From Marisa cornuarietis (taxonomy: Eukaryota; Mollusca; Gastropoda; Architaenioglossa; Ampullariidae), in NCBI GenBank assembly GCA_004794655.1, contig SMMW01000520.1, positions 372,001 to 436,000 on the forward strand: a stretch of 64,000 nt of DNA, given 5' to 3'. The notes under the pieces were generated by a model, which ran no database searches, had not been told where the DNA came from, and worked only from the letters and a program-made list of their open reading frames with translations. The position numbers were made by a program, and so were the translations under genes. This document shows positions 57,401 to 64,000 of the stretch, in pieces (within the stretch, counting starts at the first letter, position 1; each line of letters begins with the position of its first letter).

Positions 57401-60400
57401 ACGTCTAAGGCTTGAGCTTTATTTTATGAATTAAAATAATTTTGCCATGTTTAACAGTTGATTTTATTCACTTGTTTTAACGCAATTAACATATGTGTAG
57501 ACATATCTACAGCTGTGATGCTATCTTTGCAGACACTTACATGCGGGTAGTTTTCGACTTTCACTTCTAAGTGTTTTCTAAATTACGAGAACGTTATAAA
57601 TAAATGGAGACACTGATGTGTAACATTAGATAAATATCAACCTTCCACACTTTCAAAATTAGATAAATATCAACCTTCCACACTTTAAACACTTTCATTC
57701 AAGGGAATAGACAAGCATATAATTATGACTACATTGACTTAGTGCCATGTTCTTCTGGTCGTTGTCCGCCCTCAAAATTTCTAATCATTTTAACGACAAT
57801 AAATCAGTTGGCAACCTCTTAAAATAATTTGCAAAATGTCACATTCACAGAATACGACTTTTTGTTTATAGCATGGTATTCACGATTAAATGAAATTAGC
57901 ATTTTGATTTACTTCCCAATTAGGAAGTTTGTAAAGATTATCTTGTTTACTTACAGTAAACCTGCAATATGGAGGTGTCACTTTGAACGAGCTGAGAGGT
58001 GTCATTGTAAAAGGCCGCACACATCACTTGGCCTTTATTGTGGTCCTTTGTCACCTTATCAAAGATAAGGTACTCTCCAACAGGACGCCCACCAGCAGAC
58101 TTAGGCCAAGTGTAATTAGTTGCAGGTTGAAAAGATTTGGGGTTTTCGCACTTCAGGCTTATGTTTGCTCCTTCCTTTATTGGGTAGTCAGTGCTGGTCA
58201 CCGCAACAATAAAAAGATGTGAAGTTTCTGAACAGAAAAAGAAAAAAAAGTTGGAGGAAATAAATGTCTTACAAAGAAGAGAAACAGAAACGGTAAGTTG
58301 GCTTTACTTTGTATCGTTTGCAGTCAATTGCAATAAACGTTTAAATAAAATTTGCTTACTTGCAATCGTGTTTAAAATAGCTTTGGCTCTCAGAGGTGCA
58401 TATTTTGTTTTTCATTGGACATGGAAACCATCGAGCGACGATAGGATACGATAGTGGTTGTCCAGACCGGCAAGCACACCATTTATTCATAGCTTGCAGT
58501 ATGCGAGAGGTGCATACGCCTTGTAATCTAAGGAGAGGTTTTGTTTACAAAAGCAGTATTTGTAGACATGCCTGGGTCTTTCCTTTGAAAATTGCAGAAT
58601 GCTTTGAAGCACTAACTTTGTTTACGATTTCAAGGCAGGTAACACCGAGTGAGGTTTATTTGTTTTTACTATGCCGTTTTTCTTTTTTTCCCATATAGAG
58701 ATCGCTGTACCAAAAGCTTTTTCGATTTATTTAAAATTCACACAGCAGCCCTCTTTTAAGTATTAATATATCACAACCAGTCTAAGCTATTTCATTCAAA
58801 AGTAAGCGATGTTTTGCTACTAGAAACTTGTTCGAACATGATTTAAAACGCCAGAATCTACATCTATCCCTAACTTACCATTATAATTTCTGGTACCATT
58901 GAGAAAACTGATGTATAGTTTGGTTTCAGCTTCTGTATTTTCTAGTGTGATTCTGATCGCGTTTGACATCTTTTCGGGTTACTTTCTTTAATAAATTTTC
59001 AGCCTTAAAAGGATATTCCTATTTCGATCTTCTGGTCTCGATATTCCCGACTTCCAACTTGACCAGACACAGACACACGTACTTCAATATTAAGAGAAAA
59101 TGATGGACAAGTATGGACAAAATATAGTGCTTCCCCATGAGCCACTAACTCAGGTACTCTCATTATATTTTAACCGTCGAGGACGCTGGGTTAAAAGAAC
59201 TGCTTGATGCGCTGTGACTATACGGCCATCAGATGGCTGTATCCTGAAGAACACCTTACATGCAATCGTACAGTTATCAATATATTACCACGGCTGCAGA
59301 TGACGCCTAGTTCTTTTGTTTTACACCAATCACTGAGGCCCGTGAAGTTCTGTACACAAGCTGAAATATTTGTCTCTCTTCCTGAACAGTAGAGGTCGGT
59401 CACCACGAAGTCTTTCTCTTTCCTCGGACCAAAGGACGATACCAGCGTTGTTGTCATAGCCGTAACACTGACAAAAACAAAACAAGATTAAATAATAATA
59501 ATAATAATTTTGGTTTGGATGTTTATTTTATGTTTGATGTGCAATTGTGTAGATTTATTTATGCTTTGCTAGGCAATTATATTACTTCCATGGTGTCTTC
59601 TTAAAATGAGATGCGATTATACCATTTATATCAGCAGTGATCTCACTGAATTTTTGTTTAAGAAAAAGCTTAGTGTATCTTTTCTAATGGTTTGATTTAA
59701 TTTACCCTCACTGGTTAATATAAAGCCTCATTCCTACACTAGTTCACAAAGAAAAAAAAGTCTTACAAGGGGTGGCCCAACTGTCTACAGATGACTGTTG
59801 CAGAATTTCTGTTGACCTCGCCGCACAGAGCGCCCCACACGTCTCTGAATTTGATTTCCACACGACCCATGTCTTCTCTGATACGACTTGTGCCAGTCAG
59901 ACGAAGTTCCAGAGCTTTTGAAACAATGACTTATTTTTTTATTAATGATTCGATTCCCACCTTCAGTGTAATCCTACGTTTATTGATACAATTTAAGGAA
60001 GATTGGTTATCATTATAACTTCTATATTATTGATTTTCTTTCTTTTTTATGTATTAAAATCTTTTAAATAGAAGAAACGCAGATCACAGGCGAAATTCGT
60101 GGGCATTGTAAACTGCCACGTCTACTCTTGTATTCCTTCCAAATGATGTAATAAATAAAAAAATTAGTAATCATACAATTCTATAAAATAAAGAAGAAGC
60201 AACAACGCCACAGTCAATCTCTGTTATCCGCTTCATCAGGTGTTACTCTCGATGCAAACAAGCGGAACAAAAGCGACATGACAACCACTATGTTAAAATG
60301 TGTTGTATACTGCGTTTATATTAGCATTATTAAGGAATTAAATTAAGGACCTAAACACTATTAAAATCTTTAAAATGCTGTGCAGTTGGTCTATGGATAC

Positions 60401-63400
60401 CGCGATGTTTTTAATCATTATATTAATTTACATATAATCATACTACATAAAACGTTCTTAATTTTTCAACTATAAAAAAGAACCTTGAACACTGAGAGTG
60501 AGCTGGTAAGACGACATCAGCGGAAGTCTGTCATCATCATCAACTGTTTGAGTGACGACGGTACAGGTGTACAGACCGCTGTGTGTCACGTGCTCTGCCG
60601 CTATGATCTGTAATTCCCCAGTCGTGCTGTTCACTCTTCCTGACCACGTGATGGAAGCGGGGGGAGGGTTGCTGACACCTTTACACCACAGTGTCACGTT
60701 GTGTCCATGAATCACTTCAACGATATCTGAGAAGGTTTGCTGTGGCTTCATATGAATATCCGTCCATGTTATTGTGATCAAGGGAAGAACTGAAAACCAC
60801 AAATATATTCAGGCTTCACTTTTGTCTCACTTTGCACCATGTATAGCAGAGCAGTCAAGCTGCTGAAGCTCAGCGCAATATGGAAAATAACTGTATGTCT
60901 ATTATTGTTTTCCTGGAAAACTTAGCTATGGATAAAACATGGATATATATTATATATATGTGTGTGTTATGTGTGTGTGTGTGTGTGTGTCACGGAGGGA
61001 TGACATGGGGGCTAAATAGCCAGCACAGCGTGGGTGGCCGATTCGCACCTGTCGCATGACTAATAGTTTTTTTAAGAAAGTAGGGGAAAATAACATAATT
61101 AACTGTCGCCGGCCAGCGCTTCACTTCCCAAAGAGATATGGGAAGTAGAGGGAAACTGTGTAAGGGAGTGAAGGCTGCATCTTCCGTGAAAGGTGCGATG
61201 CTTGTATTTTTTCGAATATCTCGGATTTGTTGTACACGTCGAATTTTTCCATTTTTCTTTTTGGTAATTAGTAATTTGCTTATGCTGGGTTTTTTTTTGC
61301 ATCATCTTTACTCAAGTGGAGGCGCCTGTGGTTTAAGAAAATGTGTGTGTGTGTGTGTGTGTGTGTGTGTTCGTGTGTGTGTGTGTGTTATAATTGGAGT
61401 CTGGAAAAGTAGTACCCAGTGTATGAAATTAATTTAAATATTACTTACTGTTTTTTTTCCATTTTCGGTTGATGAAGTACAATCCATGTCAAATTGAGTA
61501 ACCGGGAACCGACTTCAATATGGCGCTTTTAAATGGCAAAGATTTCAATTTATTCACTAAGGTAAAAGTATGGAGCACTAATGACATGACTGTCAGTCAA
61601 GAATCCTGTTTGCATCAGAGTACACTTACAGTAAACCTCCAGCACGAGTGTATTGCTGTTTTCTATCCTTGTATCATTAGACCCGATGCGCTGAAGCAGC
61701 GCAGAACACTTCACTTGACGTCCGTTAAACTCTTTCGTCAGATTGTTAAAGATCAGAAGATGGTCGTCGGGAAGACCCCTGGCTGATTCTGGCCACGTGT
61801 ACTTGGCGAGCCGTTCATAACCCTGTGGTGTCACACACTTTAGGGCTTTGGCTGCTCCCTCCATAAGTGGATACGCTTCCCCCTCAGAAACTATGTAAAG
61901 AGAGTGGTCTGCCAAAAAAGAAATACATGTAACCCCTAAATTAGGAATGCGAAACATACAAATTTAAAATGCACTTTTTTTTTGTTATAATGTTTATAAA
62001 CGAAACTTTAACAAAAGATAAGACTGAAAAATGCGTGCTTAGTTGTTTTTTTGCAAACCTTCAATTAGCTACTTTCTTTTAAAATGAAAAGCTAACGAAA
62101 GTAAATTTACATAAGCATTCATGTTTTTTTTTCATTTAAAAAGATTACGAATGAGTTTATTGTTTGTTTAAGATCTCGTAAATTAACCAAGTACTATCAG
62201 TAAAAATGTGAGCTTGTATAGGTTTTTTTGTACGTAGAAGCAAAGTTATTTCTATGAAAGTTTACATAAAAATTCCCTAAATGCATGAAATAAATTAAGA
62301 AATAAAAAAATATCTTACTGTCATTGCAATAGACCGCAACATCTCTTATCAAACACGCTTGTGTAGTTTCAATACGGGTACATTCAAAAAGGCTGCTTTC
62401 GTTGCCCTCACAATGAAATGAAACATCAAGTAAAGGACTCTTCTTTCGTCCAAACAATGACCCGTCTGTAAGTACTGGATTAGACCTAATTGAAAGAATG
62501 AAGAGAAAACGGCTTATGTGTCTTTACGCCATTAACATAGACTATAGTAAAATACGAACAACATAAACGTTTTGTTTGTATTTAATGGTTGTAAAATAAA
62601 ACGGTATTTAATGTTTTTTCTCTCTCTGCACATAATAACGCCTGCGGGTGTCTGTATGTGTATGTGTTTGAGTGTGTGTACATGTGCGCGCTCATCAAAG
62701 ACGTGCGGGTATGTTCATGGAAACAAAAGCAATGCTTGTGAGGTATTGCTTTTTTTGAAGTACTACTTGAATTGTGGACGTTTTATGATAAGCATCTATC
62801 TAAATCCTTATGCAAACAGTTACAGATAATTTTAAAACATTATTTGACTTAATTATATTGCTCCTGTTTTATTTTATCAGCCTGCGTACTTGTCGACATG
62901 TCTGTGCATTTGTTCGAGTTTTCTACGTAACTTATATCGAAGCGATTGTATGTCTATATGTTTCTGTGCATCATTGTTTTTCCATAGCAGTCACCACTTG
63001 AAACTTTAAGTTTGGCACTGACTACTTACACTCTTACAGAAAATATGTCATCGTTATTATCGCCGTTTAAAAGTTTATTTGTTTTCGGTTAAGGAAAGGA
63101 AAAGAATCTCTCACGAGGGTAAATTAAGTTGTCTGCAGACGATTTTGGCGGCCATCTCGTCACTGACACACACTCTGCTAAACCGACCTCTTAAAATCTC
63201 CACTTCTACACGCCCCATGTCAGAACGTGTTCGTCCTGTTCCTGTTAAACGTAGACCTGTAATAATATGATTACAATTATTTAATTGGATGTCATCTTGC
63301 AAGCCAACCATGTCATAAATATCTTCTGACTCTAACAACAATGAGTTCAGGTAATGTTCGCTGTTACCTTTATATTGTTCTTAAGGATTATTTTTCACGT

Positions 63401-63897
63401 TTAGCCAGATATCTGTATAATTTTATGGTAGTAAGTACAGCTTATGATATAGTACCTTATCTCAACTTTAAAAATTTAGACAGCTTAAGGAACTATATAA
63501 ACCGCTACACCTATTCCAGGTGCCTCTTAGCTCAGGTAGCTATCTACTTCTGACTAGACATTAGCACCCTTCAAATAGTTAAGCCCAGGAAACTTCAAAC
63601 CAAAGACCTCTTCTCAGAAACTTAGAACGCTTACCTTAACAGCAATTTTACTTATAGTACTATTCTTCTGAAAACGACCTTTACCGGATATGTACATACA
63701 CACCGAGGTTGAAAAAATATTTCTTACTAAATTTACTCAGGTCACAGATGATGCCGACGTCCATGCAGTTATTATTTCGGAGCTGTCCAAACTCACACTG
63801 GTCAAGGCTGGTCTCAAAACCCCGACACTTCACATTGTTAAACTGGACTCTCGAACCCAAACCAAAGTGTTGTGATTTCGCAGCTGCGTGCTCAGTG
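53205..63897 (-). CDS. Gene B: SRCR/Ig receptor, paralogue of gene A (5' end outside window)
   Basis: Minus-strand exons, high-low: 63897-63737 (second half of SRCR1), 63256-63115 + 62485-62319 (SRCR2), 61908-61630 (Ig1), 60789-60484 (Ig2), 59914-59767 + 59467-59289 (SRCR3), 58227-57955 (Ig3), 57131-56832 (Ig4), 55578-55273 (Ig5), 54953-54633 (Ig6), then tentative tail exons 54433-54359, 53401-53332 and 53215-53205. The eleven ectodomain exons join in one frame (about 860 codons). Order SRCR-SRCR-Ig-Ig-SRCR equals gene A; thereafter B has four Ig domains where A has two more SRCRs and a Thr-rich stalk. Signal peptide and first SRCR half are missing because the window ends. No transmembrane exon was seen, so secretion or anchoring is undecided. 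Confidence 0.78.
54633..54953 (-). CDS. Gene B: Ig6 domain exon
   Basis: 321 nt, phase 1-1: VTYQSSVFKVIVEQPLTNDK, IRVTCDAKLL, EGFYQVLFSNNLGNLTVDFM. It has an Ig-like strand pattern, with Tyr at the usual Y-x-C place but Val-Leu instead of the second core Cys. Donor GTATGT. Confidence 0.75.
55273..55578 (-). CDS. Gene B: Ig5 domain exon
   Basis: 306 nt, phase 1-1: RTVAENSDVSMLCTANGRPA, then HCEDSGDYICKVDNGVGHDS. Canonical Ig core Cys plus DSGDYIC. Donor GTAAGT. Confidence 0.88.
56280..56392 (+). repeat. Diverged LINE 3' tail fragment
   Basis: CTTTCGTATTCTGTCGATGC, AGAGAGCATGCTC, GATTATGCGCTTTATAAATC correspond to the end of the repeats at 9,556 and 12,127. The microsatellite end is lost. Lies in the Ig4-Ig5 intron of gene B. 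Confidence 0.5.
56832..57131 (-). CDS. Gene B: Ig4 domain exon
   Basis: 300 nt, phase 1-1: APSTQVCAVTRGHNATFLCI, ADSNPATTDI, DPAKHDGYYFCMTAYNAGDD. Ig core Cys pair and DGYYFC are present. The donor is the weak GTAGCG if the usual phase is kept. Confidence 0.85.
57600..57690. repeat. Short direct duplication (about 33-bp unit, two copies)
   Basis: ATTAGATAAATATCAACCTT followed by CCACACTTT occurs twice in tandem, in the Ig3-Ig4 intron. Confidence 0.85.
57955..58227 (-). CDS. Gene B: Ig3 domain exon
   Basis: 273 nt, phase 1-1: DYPIKEGANISLKCENPKSF, YTWPKSAGGRPVGEYLIFDK, NKGQVMCAAFYND. Same Ig subtype as Ig1 (K.YTWP...G...LIF..), so probably a duplicate of the Ig1 exon. Donor GTAAGT. Confidence 0.88.
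59289..59914 (-). CDS. Gene B: SRCR3 (two exons)
   Basis: First half 59914-59767: ELRLTGTSRIREDMGRVEIK, ALCGEVNRNSATVICRQLGH. Second half 59467-59289: VVTDLYCSGRETNISACVQN, FTGLSDWCKTKELGVIC. Six cysteines. Its first half resembles SRCR2 (LRLTGT...MGRVE) rather than gene A SRCR3-5, so the two genes differ in which SRCR type fills this slot. Confidence 0.88.
60484..60789 (-). CDS. Gene B: Ig2 domain exon
   Basis: 306 nt, phase 1-1: VIHGHNVTLWCKGVSNPPPA, SITWSGRVNSTTGEL, SGLYTCTVVTQ. The portion from 60,484 to about 60,710 is about 94% identical to gene A Ig2 at DNA level. Donor GTTCTT is weak. Confidence 0.88.
61341..61388. repeat. (TG)n microsatellite
   Basis: TG repeat with one TTCG interruption, in the Ig1-Ig2 intron of gene B. 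A shorter (TG)n lies at about 60,958-60,990. Confidence 0.9.
61630..61908 (-). CDS. Gene B: Ig1 domain exon
   Basis: 279 nt, phase 1-1, same length as gene A Ig1: LYIVSEGEAYPLMEGAAKAL, KCVTPQGYERLAKYTWPES, LLIFNNLTKEFNGRQVKC. Both Ig cysteines and the Trp are present. Donor GTAAGT. Confidence 0.9.
62319..63256 (-). CDS. Gene B: SRCR2 (two exons)
   Basis: First half 63256-63115 (142 nt): LRLTGTGRTRSDMGRVEVEI, VCVSDEMAAKIVCRQLNLPS. Second half 62485-62319 (167 nt): VLTDGSLFGRKKSPLLDVSF, HCEGNESSLFECTRIETTQA, then CLIRDVAVYC. Six cysteines; same exon sizes as gene A SRCR2. Confidence 0.9.
63737..63897 (-). CDS. Gene B: second half of SRCR1 (partial at window edge)
   Basis: 161 nt, phase 2 to 1: EHAAAKSQHFGLGSRVQFNN, VKCRGFETSLDQCEFGQLRN, then NNCMDVGIIC. 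Aligns with gene A 39,914-39,745. The first half of the domain and the signal peptide must lie to the right of 64,000. Confidence 0.88.
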
Positions 63898-64000
63898 CTG
63901 TCAGAAGACAGGTGACCACAACAAAAGCATGAAACTCCATATAAATGACATTTATTTTAAGTAAATTTTTAACCAATGCAGTACATACACGGCATATGCT

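Overview
This is a eukaryotic genomic window, most likely from a mollusc and probably a gastropod. The assignment rests on multi-exon genes with GT-AG introns, an AT-rich repeat-laden background, (TG)n microsatellites, RTE-like, L1/Tx1-like and other LINE fragments, tRNA-derived SINEs, and the innate-immunity families MACPF, fibrinogen-related (FReD), SRCR and immunoglobulin. No species can be named from sequence alone, and there is no bacterial, organellar, rRNA or CRISPR content.

Layout. Positions 1-4,350 hold three degraded LINE fragments and a (TG)n-tailed repeat. Positions 5,478-17,290 (+) hold a ten-exon gene whose exons join in one 2,853-nt frame (950 aa): signal peptide, MACPF pore-forming domain, PAN/apple-like Cys-rich region, EB/EGF-like module, a second PAN, a second EB-like module and a complete C-terminal fibrinogen-related domain. 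Positions 17,300-22,690 are non-coding and include a solo LTR with a 5-bp target duplication. Positions 22,698-43,673 (-) hold gene A: signal peptide, SRCR, SRCR, Ig, Ig, SRCR, SRCR, SRCR, then a Thr-rich stalk built from six micro-exons. Its introns carry two L1/Tx1-like LINEs; one of these is split by a large insert containing a TIR transposon-like unit with a spliced, broken DUF4806-type gene. Positions 43,800-53,060 are intergenic: an RTE-like LINE fragment, microsatellites, a second copy of the solo LTR and a minisatellite. Positions 53,205-63,897 (-) hold gene B, whose 5' end lies beyond the window: SRCR(half), SRCR, Ig, Ig, SRCR, Ig, Ig, Ig, Ig and a short tail.

How the genes relate. 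Genes A and B are head-to-tail paralogues with matching exon phases and, at several positions, identical exon lengths through the SRCR-SRCR-Ig-Ig-SRCR part; their 3' halves differ. The MACPF/FReD gene converges on gene A. A secreted protein coupling a sugar/pattern-binding FReD to a pore-forming MACPF domain, beside a family of SRCR/Ig receptors, suggests an immune recognition cluster. That functional reading is inference; the domain calls are direct from the sequence. All splice sites were placed by eye from GT/GC-AG signals, phase continuity and domain continuity, without transcript data.
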